Positions 17,074-26,427 are shown, counted from the first letter of the stretch. The stretch is 64,000 bases of DNA from Leptospira ryugenii (GCF_003114855.1 NZ_BFBB01000005.1:85118-149117); one strand, 5' to 3'. Translations and numbers: made by a program. The notes: a model not told the origin generated them from the letters alone.

Positions 17074-18262
17074 GAAAAATTTTGAAGCCTTAGTGATAGG
17101 CGGAGGGATTGCGGGCATTGCGGTTGCTTATGCCTTTGCAAAAAGAAAACAAAAGGTTTTATTGGTAGAGCGAAACAGCTATTTGGCGAGCGAAGCGAGT
17201 GGCAATCCCAGTGGAATGGTCTATCCCTTTCTTACCAAAAAGGAAAGCATAGATTCGATTTTTTCTCTCAAGGCCTTTGACTATGTACATTCCATCCTTC
17301 CAAAACTTTCACAAAAAATCTCTTTGAAAACCGGAGCCTTTCTTCTTCCCAGAACTTCGGAAGAGGAGTCAAGGTACCATGGTGCAAAGATTCAATACAA
17401 CTTAAAAGAAGAAGACCTAGTCAGTGCAAAAGATCCGAATAGCGGAAGAGATGGATTCTTTTTTTCTAAAGCCATCTGTCTTTCACCACCTCAATTGATA
17501 GAGGCTTTACGTATGCAATGTGGGGAGTTTTTATCCATCGAATATGATACAGAGATCAACAAGTATGTAAGTCCTGATATTAGTTCAATCAAATGGAAAG
17601 ATACTGAAATCAATTTTAAATACCTTATCTTTGCTCAAGCAAATGAGATGAAATCTTTTGGGTGTTTGGACTGGCTACCATTCCGAAAAGTGAGAGGACA
17701 AATTGTATTGCTTCCGAAAAGAAAAGCCCTCTCACATTTATCCTGTGCATATCTGTTTGGTGACTACCTCACTCCCGATTTGGGGCATGGTTCTGTTCTG
17801 GGTGCCAGTTTTGATGAATATCATTTTGATGAGTCGCCAAGGGAGAGTGAGACGATCGAATTTCTACACTCAGCTCGCAAAAATTTGCCTTTTTTAGAAG
17901 AGACAATTGATGAGTTACTGAAGACAAAGGAGAGCATTTTACCAAGGGTTAGCTTTCGATCACAATCACAAGACAGACGGCCCAGTTTTGGAATTTTACC
18001 TAACGCGAAATTACTCCAAAGGATACAGAATGAACTTCCAAAACCACAACAAGTAAAAAACATTGAGATCCCGAGGTTTCAAAATACCTTTCTTTTGGGA
18101 AGTTTAGGTTCTAGAGGCCTAACGCATGCTCTACTTGCAGGAGAGTGGATTGTGAAATCAATTTACAATGAATTGAGTTCGGAAGAAGAGAGTATTTTTA
18201 AGGAGTTTCTTCCAGAGAGATTTTTGATTCGTGCCTGGAAACAAGGTCGTCTATTTGCATGA
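17066..18262 (+). CDS. mnmC: FAD-dependent cmnm5U34 oxidoreductase MnmC (oxidase part)
   Basis: About 398 residues from the ATG at 17066; a TTG at 17054 is less likely. A Rossmann FAD motif VIGGGIAGIAVAYAFAKR opens the protein, and ASEASGNPSGMVYP is the characteristic MnmC signature after it. It removes the carboxymethyl group from cmnm5U to give nm5U, which MnmD then methylates. The start overlaps the mnmD stop by eight bases, so the two are coupled in translation. The 3' end overlaps lpxK on the other strand by 65 bases. Confidence 0.88.
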   Translation: MDEKNFEALVIGGGIAGIAVAYAFAKRKQKVLLVERNSYLASEASGNPSGMVYPFLTKKESIDSIFSLKAFDYVHSILPKLSQKISLKTGAFLLPRTSEEESRYHGAKIQYNLKEEDLVSAKDPNSGRDGFFFSKAICLSPPQLIEALRMQCGEFLSIEYDTEINKYVSPDISSIKWKDTEINFKYLIFAQANEMKSFGCLDWLPFRKVRGQIVLLPKRKALSHLSCAYLFGDYLTPDLGHGSVLGASFDEYHFDESPRESETIEFLHSARKNLPFLEETIDELLKTKESILPRVSFRSQSQDRRPSFGILPNAKLLQRIQNELPKPQQVKNIEIPRFQNTFLLGSLGSRGLTHALLAGEWIVKSIYNELSSEEESIFKEFLPERFLIRAWKQGRLFA

Positions 18263-19283
18263 CCAAAGTAGACTCATCTCTAAGTACTACTTTATAATCT
18301 AAAACGAAGACAGTTCGATTTGTCTCTTTTAGGTGCTGCATCCAAGCACTTTTCTTTGACCACTTCACCCAATCTTTGGTGGTGCAAAGATACGGGATGT
18401 AACTCGAATGATTCTCTGATATTTTTTTTAAGTCCTCATATTCATAGTGTGCATGATCTGGGAAATAAATCGTTTGGATATGTGATGTGGGGAAGAGACT
18501 CTTAGCTCCATAAAACACAGATTCTGGGTTGCCTACTCCGCATATTAAAACTCCTGTGGTAAACTCATCTTGGTCACCGAGCACTCTTTTGTATGAGTAT
18601 AGTGAAGAGGCATATAGAATCGGCAGACTTGGGAACTGTGCCTTTAACTTAGGAATGAGTAAGTTCACCAATCTTTCGTTAATAGAGTTTAATTTAGTAA
18701 ATACGAGAGTATCTGCCCGCTGTAATGATGAAACTGGTTCCCTTAATTTTCCTAGAGGGATTGTATAACCATTACTAAGTGGCGCATTGGAATCGAGGAG
18801 TACGATATCTAAGTTACGAACAATAGCCTTGTGTTGGAATCCATCATCCAACAATACAAAATGGTGAGGGTCCAAATGTTTGTTGAGATTTTGGAAGACT
18901 CGGTATCTATGTTTTCCTATTAATACTTGAACCCAAGGAAATCGTTGTTTATGGAGTAATGGCTCATCCCCTACAACCATTGGGTCATCATCCACGGCAA
19001 CGAGTTTACCCTCTGAAGAGGCCTTTGCCCCATACCCCCTACTCAAAATAGAAATATGGTATTTTGGATAACGTGTTTTGAGAAGATGAACTAGATATTG
19101 GACGAAAGGAGTCTTTCCAGTTCCTCCAACAGAGAGATTGCCAACACTAATCACCAAACAATTATGTAATGGTTTTGGATCTTTCCTTGATTGGTTGAGT
19201 TTGAAGATGATTTGGTAAAGAAAGGAAATTGGACTGAGAAGAAAAATAATCATGCCCCAGATGAAACTTCCGATCTTTCGCAT
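18198..19283 (-). CDS. lpxK: Lipid A 4'-kinase LpxK
   Basis: 361 residues. A membrane-associated N-terminal helix (about 8-28) is followed by the P-loop SVGGTGKTP (about 51-59), SRGYGAKA and LLDDGFQHKAIVRNLDIVLLD, the LpxK signature with its catalytic Asp in the DDGFQH motif. It phosphorylates the 4' position of the tetra-acylated lipid A disaccharide at the cytoplasmic face of the inner membrane. It sits six bases after hisE, so they are probably cotranscribed. The last 65 bases lie within the end of mnmC on the opposite strand. Confidence 0.93.
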   Translation of the reverse strand: MRKIGSFIWGMIIFLLSPISFLYQIIFKLNQSRKDPKPLHNCLVISVGNLSVGGTGKTPFVQYLVHLLKTRYPKYHISILSRGYGAKASSEGKLVAVDDDPMVVGDEPLLHKQRFPWVQVLIGKHRYRVFQNLNKHLDPHHFVLLDDGFQHKAIVRNLDIVLLDSNAPLSNGYTIPLGKLREPVSSLQRADTLVFTKLNSINERLVNLLIPKLKAQFPSLPILYASSLYSYKRVLGDQDEFTTGVLICGVGNPESVFYGAKSLFPTSHIQTIYFPDHAHYEYEDLKKISENHSSYIPYLCTTKDWVKWSKKSAWMQHLKETNRTVFVLDYKVVLRDESTLVMQIDDLVSRHESKISLEETP

Positions 19284-19289
19284 TGGGGA

Positions 19290-19568
19290 TTAGCTATGTC
19301 TTTTTTCTAGTTCCTTGGCTATGGTCTCTAGACTCATTCCTTTTTCAACGAGAAGGACTTCCAAATGGAAGATTAAATCGGCGACCTCATGAATGAACTC
19401 TTTTTCGTTTGTATTCTTTGCGGCTATGATCACTTCACTTGCCTCTTCGCCCACTTTTTTCAAAATGCGGTCGATCCCATCCTTAAAAAGTTCTGCTGTG
19501 TAGGATTGATCGGGGAGATCTGATTTTCGTTTGCGCAATACTTCTTCTAATTTTAGTAAAAATTCCAT
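19290..19568 (-). CDS. hisE: Phosphoribosyl-ATP pyrophosphatase
   Basis: 92 residues, a stand-alone HisE of normal length. The all-alpha NTP-pyrophosphatase pattern is present: [19 protein letters not shown] and [20 protein letters not shown], with the metal-binding Glu and Asp residues (EEASE, EVADL). It hydrolyses phosphoribosyl-ATP to phosphoribosyl-AMP in histidine synthesis. No other his gene is in the window. It is upstream of lpxK and divergent from the thioredoxin-TPR gene across 96 bases. Confidence 0.93.
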   Translation of the reverse strand: MEFLLKLEEVLRKRKSDLPDQSYTAELFKDGIDRILKKVGEEASEVIIAAKNTNEKEFIHEVADLIFHLEVLLVEKGMSLETIAKELEKRHS

Positions 19569-19664
19569 TTTTTTGGTCTCTTAGGTCAAATCTGAAGAGA
19601 ATTCTTTTTCCCAAAAGCGAAAATTCCAGATTGAGATGATTTCCCTGAGCGATAGATTGCAATT

Positions 19665-20486
19665 ATGAGACACTTGCCTCACTTGGTATTCTTTTTGTTT
19701 TTTCTGCCAACCATTGCAATCCATTCGGAGACGATCTGGGAAAGCTCAATAGCGAAGGCCCTGGAGAGATCAAAACAAGAAGAGAAACCAATTTTAATCG
19801 ATTTATATGCAGATTGGTGTACCTATTGTAAGGTTTTAGAAAAAGAGATTTTTCCAGACAAGGAAGTATCAGAAACATTACGCTCTTTCATCACAGTTCG
19901 GATCGATGGCGAAGCTTTTCCCAATCTTAAAAAAAGGTACCGAGTAGAAGGGTATCCGACTATTCTATTCATTGACTCGGATACAAATCTTTTAGGGAAA
20001 ATCACTGGTCTTGCAACGAAATCGATGATTTTAAAATACGCAAAACAAGTCTTACTTGATCCCTCAGCAGAATCTTTAGTGCAGAAAGAAATCAAAAAAT
20101 ATCCCGAAAAAGCAAATCTCTATTTTCGCTTAGGTACAGTGCAATACCAAAAGAAAAACTTTTCACAAGCACTGAAATCCTTTCAGACAGCAATCGATCT
20201 CAACAAATCAAAAGAAGATGTACTCGTGCAAGATAGCGAATTTAATATTGCTTTGATTCATTTTGAGTCAAACTCTTGGAAAGAAGCAAAGGCTTGTTGG
20301 TATGATTTTATTAAGAGATACCCAAAGTCCCCTAATCGCCTCGATGCTCAAATTTACCTAGGCCTTACCTTGAACGAACTAGGGGATAAAAAGGCGGCTA
20401 AAGATTTACTCCAACAAATCAAATCGGACATTGAAGACCCAACAGACAAAGAGACCGTCGAGCAGATTCTCAAAGAAATCCAATGA
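19665..20486 (+). CDS. Exported thioredoxin-fold protein with TPR repeats
   Basis: 273 residues. A signal peptide (1-21, ending IAIHS) precedes a DsbD-gamma-like thioredoxin domain with active site WCTYC (Cys52, Cys55) and the cis-Pro segment VEGYPTILFID. From about 150 to the end there are two to three TPR units, for example LYFRLGTVQYQKKNFSQALKSF and DAQIYLGLTLNELGDKKAAK. It is likely a periplasmic thiol reductase or oxidase that holds a client through its TPR tail. A weak promoter (TTGAGA, 16 bases, TAGATT) lies just upstream. It ends five bases from ugd, convergent. Confidence 0.8.
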   Translation: MRHLPHLVFFLFFLPTIAIHSETIWESSIAKALERSKQEEKPILIDLYADWCTYCKVLEKEIFPDKEVSETLRSFITVRIDGEAFPNLKKRYRVEGYPTILFIDSDTNLLGKITGLATKSMILKYAKQVLLDPSAESLVQKEIKKYPEKANLYFRLGTVQYQKKNFSQALKSFQTAIDLNKSKEDVLVQDSEFNIALIHFESNSWKEAKACWYDFIKRYPKSPNRLDAQIYLGLTLNELGDKKAAKDLLQQIKSDIEDPTDKETVEQILKEIQ

Positions 20487-20491
20487 TCAGT

Positions 20492-21796
20492 TCAACGATT
20501 TCCTATGGAAAAATATTCGAACCCAATCTCTCTCATATAATTTGGTTTGTATTGGTTTCTACCATCAAACACCAAAGGTCGTTTTAAAAGTTTTTTGATC
20601 CGATCAAAATCAGGCTCACGGAACTCGCGCCATTCGGTTAACAACAATAAGGCGTCTGCTCCCTCCAACGTGGAGTATGGGTCTTTTTTGTACTCTACTT
20701 TCCCATCAAAATAATATTTAGATGTTTCCATAGCAGCAGGGTCAAAAGCCTGGACCTTTGCTCCGCGTTTGTGAAGTTCATAAATCACGGGAATGCTAGG
20801 AGCTTCACGCATATCATCGGTACCCGGTTTGAAGGCAAGACCCCATACACCAAATGTTTTGCCTTTCAGGTCCTCGTTCTTATAATACTCTAGTATTTTA
20901 TCTGTTAGCCGAGTTTTTTGTTTTTCATTCACATCTTCTACCGATTGAATGATGCTCATCTTGGAATTAAATTGTTCCGCAGTCCGCAACAAAGCACGAA
21001 CATCTTTTGGAAAACAGGAACCACCGTAACCAATTCCGGCATAGAGAAATTGCCTTCCAATGCGCGAGTCAGTGCCCATTCCTTTCCTGACATCTTCAAA
21101 ATTTGCACCAACTGCATCACAGAGATTTGCAATCTCGTTTACGAAAGAGATTTTTGTTGCGAGGAAAGCATTACATGCATATTTGGTAAGCTCTGCACTT
21201 CGTATACTCATTGTTAGGATAGGATTGCCGTTCAATACAAATGGGGAGTACAACTCACTCATTTTTTTGGCAGCCTTTTCCGTTTCTGCTCCTATGACGA
21301 CCCTCTCTGGCCTCATAAAGTCTTCAATAGCGGCTCCCTCTTTTAAGAATTCTGGGTTGGAGACCACATCGAATGGGTGGCTAGTATGTTTAGAAACAAT
21401 AGCTTTCACTTGGTCGGCAGTACCCACAGGAACTGTGGATTTATCGACTATGATTTTATAGCCATTCATAGCCTTTCCTACTTCTTCTGCCACACCGAAC
21501 ACAAATCTCAAATCAGCAGAACCATCATCGGATGTAGGAGTCCCGACTGCTATGAAAACGAACTCTGACTTTTCCACTCCCTCTTTCAGGGAAGTTGTGA
21601 ACTGTAATCGTCCCTCTTGGAAATTTCTTTTTACTAATTCGGTAAGGCCTGGCTCATAGATGGGAATTACGCCATTTTGCAAATCTTTGATTTTTTTCTC
21701 ATCTTTATCTATACAAATCACTTCATTGCCATACTCAGCAAAACAAGTCCCTGCAACCAAACCAACATAACCAGTTCCGACTACACAAATCTTCAT
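20492..21796 (-). CDS. ugd: UDP-glucose 6-dehydrogenase
   Basis: About 434 residues from the ATG at 21796 (KICVVGTGYVGLV); a TTG four codons earlier is less likely. The NAD-binding motif GTGYVGLVAGTCFAEYG, the hinge EFLKEGAAIEDFMRPERVVIG, catalytic Cys in YGGSCFPKD near residue 260, and the late AFKPGTDDMREAPS are all present. It oxidises UDP-glucose to UDP-glucuronate with two NAD+. It lies downstream of the ABC polysaccharide exporter (46-base gap), which suggests that glucuronate or a derived uronic sugar goes into the exported polymer. Confidence 0.93.
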   Translation of the reverse strand: MKICVVGTGYVGLVAGTCFAEYGNEVICIDKDEKKIKDLQNGVIPIYEPGLTELVKRNFQEGRLQFTTSLKEGVEKSEFVFIAVGTPTSDDGSADLRFVFGVAEEVGKAMNGYKIIVDKSTVPVGTADQVKAIVSKHTSHPFDVVSNPEFLKEGAAIEDFMRPERVVIGAETEKAAKKMSELYSPFVLNGNPILTMSIRSAELTKYACNAFLATKISFVNEIANLCDAVGANFEDVRKGMGTDSRIGRQFLYAGIGYGGSCFPKDVRALLRTAEQFNSKMSIIQSVEDVNEKQKTRLTDKILEYYKNEDLKGKTFGVWGLAFKPGTDDMREAPSIPVIYELHKRGAKVQAFDPAAMETSKYYFDGKVEYKKDPYSTLEGADALLLLTEWREFREPDFDRIKKLLKRPLVFDGRNQYKPNYMREIGFEYFSIGNR

Positions 21797-21842
21797 TCTT
21801 TCAGCCAATTTTTCTTATTTCTAAAATTGGGAAACAGTTTTT

Positions 21843-23042
21843 CTAACGAATTATTTTTGCATCTGCTTTGGTGGGAATATAGGAAATCCCTACCGATTTG
21901 GGAAGATTGATCCGCTCCACTGCAAAGTCACAAGCAACCTCACGCCATAGATAACTCCCTTCCAGATGGCTTTCCCCTTGGTGGATAGCAAACCCTAGGC
22001 TATACTTCCCTTCTGAGAAATAAATAGGGAAATGAAACCTTACGACTGCCTTGTCATTTGCATCCAAGGCAATTGGTTCCAGTTGTAAAAGGAAGGTATT
22101 GGTACCGTAGATACGATTTCCTCTTTCATCATCGATATGAAATCCAACTGTAACATTTTGCATCTTTGTCAGAGCTGAAAACTGAATCTTTAGGCTAACT
22201 GTCTCCCCGACGTAGAGCAATTGGCTTTTAAGACCGTTATCTCTATAAAATCCAAAATCTAGTTCCTGAATGAATTCTGATGCTCGGATAAAATTTGCTT
22301 CTTCTAAGGTTTCAATCTCACCGGCTACTAATTGCATGTAGCGATCCATTCCGACTTTGGGTGCGCCATCAAAGACAAGTTCTCCTTTTTCTAAAATCAA
22401 TACACGAGAACAAAATGTACTAACCAATGCTAGGTCATGACTAACAAACAATACGATTGATCCTTCTTGTAAAAAAGCACGAAAGCGTTTAAGACATTTT
22501 TGTTGGAAGCTCGCATCTCCCACTGCCAATGCCTCATCTACAATTAAAATATCTGGCCTTATCGCTGTTGCTAAACTAAAGGCCAAGCGCATTGCCATTC
22601 CCGAGCTGTAGTTTTTGACGGGGACATTGCGATACTCGCTAAGTTCAGCAAATGAAAAGATCTCATCGATATGATCTTTGATCTGCTGGGGGCTATATCC
22701 CCAAACTAAACCATTATAATAAACATTTTCTTCACCGGAAAGCTCTGCATTGAATCCAAGGCCTAATTCCAATAGAGCTCTCACAGTCCCAAGTACGGAA
22801 ACTTTGCCTTGGTCTGGTCGGGTCACTTTAGCAATTAACTTGAGTAATGTGGACTTACCAGCACCATTTCGACCTATGATCCCAAGAGCTTCACCTTTTT
22901 GGACAGAAAAGGAAATCTTTCGCAGTGCATACAATTTTGTATCAAGTCCAAAATAACCAAATGTAAGGCCAGTGAGCAATCGATGCCAAGCTTTGGAAAA
23001 GCCTTGGTATGATTTACTGACTTGGTTTAACTCTAATACCAT
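21843..23042 (-). CDS. Polysaccharide-export ABC ATPase with Wzt-type C-terminal domain
   Basis: About 399 residues from the ATG at 23042 (a TTG at 23051 is possible). The ABC domain has Walker A GRNGAGKSTLLKLIA, signature YSSGMAMRLAFSLATA and Walker B ILIVDEALAVGDASF, as in Wzt/TagH. The C-terminal ~150 residues form a beta-sandwich with VTVGFHIDDERGNRIYGT, typical of the Wzt_C carbohydrate-binding module that recognises the terminal modification of an O-antigen or similar chain. It energises export of an undecaprenyl-linked polymer across the inner membrane. The permease gene ends 11 bases upstream. Confidence 0.9.
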   Translation of the reverse strand: MVLELNQVSKSYQGFSKAWHRLLTGLTFGYFGLDTKLYALRKISFSVQKGEALGIIGRNGAGKSTLLKLIAKVTRPDQGKVSVLGTVRALLELGLGFNAELSGEENVYYNGLVWGYSPQQIKDHIDEIFSFAELSEYRNVPVKNYSSGMAMRLAFSLATAIRPDILIVDEALAVGDASFQQKCLKRFRAFLQEGSIVLFVSHDLALVSTFCSRVLILEKGELVFDGAPKVGMDRYMQLVAGEIETLEEANFIRASEFIQELDFGFYRDNGLKSQLLYVGETVSLKIQFSALTKMQNVTVGFHIDDERGNRIYGTNTFLLQLEPIALDANDKAVVRFHFPIYFSEGKYSLGFAIHQGESHLEGSYLWREVACDFAVERINLPKSVGISYIPTKADAKIIR

Positions 23043-23053
23043 ATGGTCCAAAA

Positions 23054-23881
23054 TCAGAGGTGATCTAAAACAACAGCTTGGAATTTACGTTTTGATAATA
23101 GATAGATCAGGATAAACGTAAGCAAAAAGGGAAGAAAAGAAATCCAGTGGAATTGTGAAACATAGTTGGGAATCACACAGGCCCGAAACATATCGAGAGG
23201 CACGTTCAAAGGATTCATTTGGTTTACTTCTTTTAGAAAGCCCTGCGGAAAGTAAAGTATGGGCAAGCCCCAAAACATGATTTGGCTTATCAATCGAACG
23301 AGAGGGGAAATATCTTTCAAGAGTATATTCAAACGAGAGAGGTAATGCAAAAGCAAGTGCAAATAAAAGCCAGTTAGTAAAATACAAAGGTAACCGAGAA
23401 AAGCGCCAAAGGGGTTTAATTGACCAGAAACATACAAAAGAGCATACACTGGCACCAAGGTAATCGTCGCATGGATGAGGTATTGGAAGAGAGGTATGGA
23501 GAGAAAAAGGTCCAGACCCAAAGTAGAACGCTTCAATAAGGATCTGTTGTCCGTTAAGATGCTTGTTCCTCGCACGAGGAGCTCCTGCAAAGGGATCCAA
23601 AACACGAGGCCTGTCAGGAGGTAGGAACTCTGGTCCCAAGTCTGGTTTGGGTGGCGGATGCCTAGGACCAAGAAAACCGTTGCATAGATGCTAATCAGAA
23701 GCAGATTTTGCAATAGCATCCAAGATATACCAAGAAACGAGCCTGCGTACTGCAAAGCGTAGTCCCTGCGAACGAGAGCCCAAATGATCCCAAACGTTGT
23801 CATACTTCCATTTTCGGAAGGTAGAACCCGCTTCTGGACTGGATTCCAGAAAGACTGAATGCGGGCGATTTGCACCCGCAA
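23054..23881 (-). CDS. Polysaccharide-export ABC permease (Wzm/TagG type)
   Basis: Up to 275 residues; the TTG at 23881 is unsupported by a ribosome site, and the ATG at 23800 gives the typical opening MTTFGIIWALVRRDY. Six membrane helices are visible, with the ABC-2 family segment YAGSFLGISWMLLQN after the first amphipathic helix. It pairs with the Wzt-like ATPase to flip and push the finished polysaccharide to the periplasm. The 71-residue gene ends 17 bases upstream, so it heads this operon. Confidence 0.88.
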   Translation of the reverse strand: MRVQIARIQSFWNPVQKRVLPSENGSMTTFGIIWALVRRDYALQYAGSFLGISWMLLQNLLLISIYATVFLVLGIRHPNQTWDQSSYLLTGLVFWIPLQELLVRGTSILTDNRSLLKRSTLGLDLFLSIPLFQYLIHATITLVPVYALLYVSGQLNPFGAFLGYLCILLTGFYLHLLLHYLSRLNILLKDISPLVRLISQIMFWGLPILYFPQGFLKEVNQMNPLNVPLDMFRACVIPNYVSQFHWISFLPFLLTFILIYLLSKRKFQAVVLDHL

Positions 23882-23898
23882 AGCTAGGTGTTGAGGAA

Positions 23899-24114
23899 TT
23901 ACATCCTCTTTAAGTTTCTCTGGCCAAGATCTGAGAGTTTGGGGGAAACCCAGTCTCCCTTTTGGACCACTTCACCTTGGAAAGCCTCCATGAGATACTC
24001 TTCAAACGTTTTGCCTTCCTGTGAGGAAGCAAAACCTCTTTTGGGACCTTGCCCTGACAATCCACTCTCTTTGTGGCGGTTGTAAGCGGGTTGATGGATG
24101 GATCTAACGATCAT
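23899..24114 (-). CDS. Small protein heading the polysaccharide-export operon (71 aa)
   Basis: The ATG at 24114 is chosen because GGGGAGG lies seven bases upstream; an ATG at 24138 has no such site. The product opens MIVRSIHQPAYNRHKES and is basic, Gly/Ser-rich early on, then has a short acidic helix FEEYLMEAFQGEVV. No signal peptide, membrane helix or known family is seen. It lies 17 bases before the ABC permease gene. It may be a small regulator or adaptor of the exporter, but that rests only on position. Confidence 0.6.
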   Translation of the reverse strand: MIVRSIHQPAYNRHKESGLSGQGPKRGFASSQEGKTFEEYLMEAFQGEVVQKGDWVSPKLSDLGQRNLKRM

Positions 24115-24393
24115 ATACTTTTCCTCCCCGTCGTTCATTAGACGACATAAAAATTAAAAATAGCACCAATAATATACTAAACGCTTGTTTACACTACTTA
24201 ACAAATGATGGGCTAAGTCAATGTTTTTTTGTGCGTTTCATTGGTTTCTTACCTCCTAGAATACAAAAGCCCTGGGACAAAAGGGCGCATTCGCGTATTT
24301 TTTTTTGAAAAAAGGAATCGTATTATGACTCTTTGGCTGCGGGTAAGCAAGTAAAAAACGCCAATCCGCCCTTTTTCCACCTTGTTCCCTGGG

Positions 24394-25902
24394 ATGTGGA
24401 GGAAATGGGAGTATGCTGCATTGGCTGTATTCGCCATCCTTGGGAGTATAGGCCCTCTGCATTCGGAGCCCTATTGCCCCTTTCCGCCTTCCTTCTGGCT
24501 GAATGCTGGCTTTACCATGAAGGAGTCTGTGGAAATCTTCCAAGCCTGCAAACAGGAAAAAAAAGAATTCTTTCTTTGGTTACAAAAAAAGCCAAAAGAA
24601 AAAAAAATCTTAAGCCTCATCTACCGAGAGAAATCAAAAGCGAAAGCAAAACATACCGAAACGAAAAAAGAGAAGCCGACCAAAAAGACTGAGGAGCTAA
24701 ATATCCAATCCTTTCTTGCAGGTAGTTACCAAGTAACAGATAGCAGATACTTTCCTTTGTACGAACGCAATCATTCCTCATTTCAAATGGGAGGTAAAGT
24801 GTATCAATATAGATGGATCCTAGAAAAAAGAGACAATCGTGTGTTAGGTGGTTTTTCTTTTGAGGGAAACCTATTCCATGCCTATTTAGGGTCTCGTTAT
24901 AAGCCTATGCCTAATTTTTATTTTGCGAAAGACCCAAATTTCTTTTCCCAATTTGATGGCAATCAATCCCATCTTCCACAACCTTTATTGGATTCTCACT
25001 TTCTCGGTTTCAATACAAAATTTAAGCAAGAGAAACTTTCCCTTGGGATTTACAAATCCTACACTGTTTCCCCTGATCCAGGATTTTACTTTGTTAACCA
25101 AGAAAAATCTTTCGCCTTCACCTCTTCCCTCACGACAGGGATAATCAGTCTCTATCTGCAAAAGAGATTTGTATGGGAAATGTTTCCTGGTGTGAAGCAC
25201 CATATACAAGGAGAGGGCATAGGCTCGGCAAAATCTTGGATAGGATTTGTATTCCATCGATCAGAAATAAATAACTTAAATTTAAAATTTGATATCACTG
25301 GCTACCGAAACCAACCAGGGATCAATATACCTATCTCTGAACTCTCCGAAAAACAAGGTAGCAAACAAGACTTAGGTTTTCAAAGGATCCGATATAAAGA
25401 ATACTACCAGTGCGAAACTCTGTTTTCCAGAGAAGGGCTTCGCTATGAATCTGGCTTTGGAATACTATATCCAGTTTGGATTAGTGCATATGGAGCCATT
25501 TCTTTTCGCTACCGATACTATGAGGAAAAAGGATTTTACAATGAACATTCATTTGGAAGAGGTATCTTCTATGAGTACCGTGAAAACAACTCGATACTTA
25601 GCTTAGGGATCGAGTCTAGAGTCAATAAGCTTCAGTATGAAGCAAAAATTGCCTATCCTGTATTTCCAAATTACAGATTTGAACTAAGTATACTCCTTCG
25701 AGATAAAGATATCATGATGAGGTCATGGTTTGAAAATTGGTCTTTTGCAACTGACTTCAATATGGATTTGGTGGACCGTCCCCAAATATGGAAATTAAAG
25801 TTTGTAGGCCAAAACTTGTCTCTAAATGTAAGTATTTCCGAAAAAAAAGGAGATCCCAATTATATATATTATACAAATTTTCAGTTTCAATTTTTGTTTT
25901 AA
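24394..25902 (+). CDS. Probable outer-membrane beta-barrel protein
   Basis: About 502 residues from the ATG at 24394; an upstream TTG (24382) lengthens the same signal peptide. A signal sequence (about 1-24, ending GPLHS) is followed by a Lys/Glu-rich linker (about 60-110). The rest is many alternating aromatic strands and ends NFQFQFLF, the C-terminal Phe expected for BAM-inserted barrels. Aromatic belts (YRYRYYEEKG, FRFELS-type strands) fit a barrel of roughly 16 or more strands. I do not recognise a named family. It is divergent from the polysaccharide-export operon across 279 bases and ends three bases from the next minus-strand gene. An outer-membrane porin or export channel is possible. 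Confidence 0.7.
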   Translation: MWRKWEYAALAVFAILGSIGPLHSEPYCPFPPSFWLNAGFTMKESVEIFQACKQEKKEFFLWLQKKPKEKKILSLIYREKSKAKAKHTETKKEKPTKKTEELNIQSFLAGSYQVTDSRYFPLYERNHSSFQMGGKVYQYRWILEKRDNRVLGGFSFEGNLFHAYLGSRYKPMPNFYFAKDPNFFSQFDGNQSHLPQPLLDSHFLGFNTKFKQEKLSLGIYKSYTVSPDPGFYFVNQEKSFAFTSSLTTGIISLYLQKRFVWEMFPGVKHHIQGEGIGSAKSWIGFVFHRSEINNLNLKFDITGYRNQPGINIPISELSEKQGSKQDLGFQRIRYKEYYQCETLFSREGLRYESGFGILYPVWISAYGAISFRYRYYEEKGFYNEHSFGRGIFYEYRENNSILSLGIESRVNKLQYEAKIAYPVFPNYRFELSILLRDKDIMMRSWFENWSFATDFNMDLVDRPQIWKLKFVGQNLSLNVSISEKKGDPNYIYYTNFQFQFLF

Positions 25903-25905
25903 GCT

Positions 25906-26427
25906 CTAATATAAAAGTTCATCACTTTGGATTTCAGAATATTTTTTCAATAAAAAAATGGGAATGCTATTCTTATCCGTAAATTCATCGGCATTGGCTG
26001 GCAACTTCCTACGGATGGGATTGAGCAATAATCTGCCTTTTGCGTCCTTTTCAAAGAAATAATATCCTATCCATTGCCCTTTGATGAGATATGGATTCCC
26101 TGGGAACAATGAGCGAACAAACTCCTCCCCCTCTTCATCAAATTTATTTCTTCGGTAGCGAAAGTGAATTTCTTGTCCATTCCAATCGTAAAAAACAACA
26201 AAATCACCTTCTTTGGCTTTAAAAAATAATTTCCATTCTTCAGGAAATTTACCGGCAGTTTTGAACTCTTGTTTTCCTTCGATGATTCTTTTTTCTGAGA
26301 GCGGAATTGGACTTAGATAACGTTCTTTTGTGTTTTCTTCTGCAGATGTACTAAGAGTAAAGATGAAACACAAAATCCAAAATTTAAGTTTCAATCGTTC
26401 ATTCTGTAACATTTTCTGCCTTTTCAC
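25906..26427 (-). CDS. Exported protein of unknown function
   Basis: Up to 173 residues; ATG codons at 26427 and 26412 are both possible and both overlap the end of the HEAT-repeat gene. A hydrophobic segment (about 14-28, ending TLSTSA) is a probable signal peptide. The mature part has mixed charged strands such as GDFVVFYDWNGQEIHFRYRR, with no motif I recognise. It is the last gene of a minus-strand run from the response regulator. Function unknown. Confidence 0.6.
   Translation of the reverse strand: MKRQKMLQNERLKLKFWILCFIFTLSTSAEENTKERYLSPIPLSEKRIIEGKQEFKTAGKFPEEWKLFFKAKEGDFVVFYDWNGQEIHFRYRRNKFDEEGEEFVRSLFPGNPYLIKGQWIGYYFFEKDAKGRLLLNPIRRKLPANADEFTDKNSIPIFLLKKYSEIQSDELLY

Noticed and set aside
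16369..18262. Frameshifted bifunctional mnmC
   Set aside because: Both parts have complete ends and an ordinary ATG/stop overlap, so a natural split explains them better.
23085..23639. 184-residue frame in the ABC permease region on the same strand
   Set aside because: It lies entirely inside the clear permease gene in another frame and has no ribosome site or family pattern.
24269..24306. Hairpin GCCC/GGGC followed by nine T, as a possible terminator
   Set aside because: The stem is only four pairs and lies 11 bases from the T run; no plus-strand gene precedes it to be terminated.
24249..24543. Minus-strand frames before the outer-membrane barrel gene
   Set aside because: They overlap the start of the barrel gene and have no ribosome site or recognisable product.
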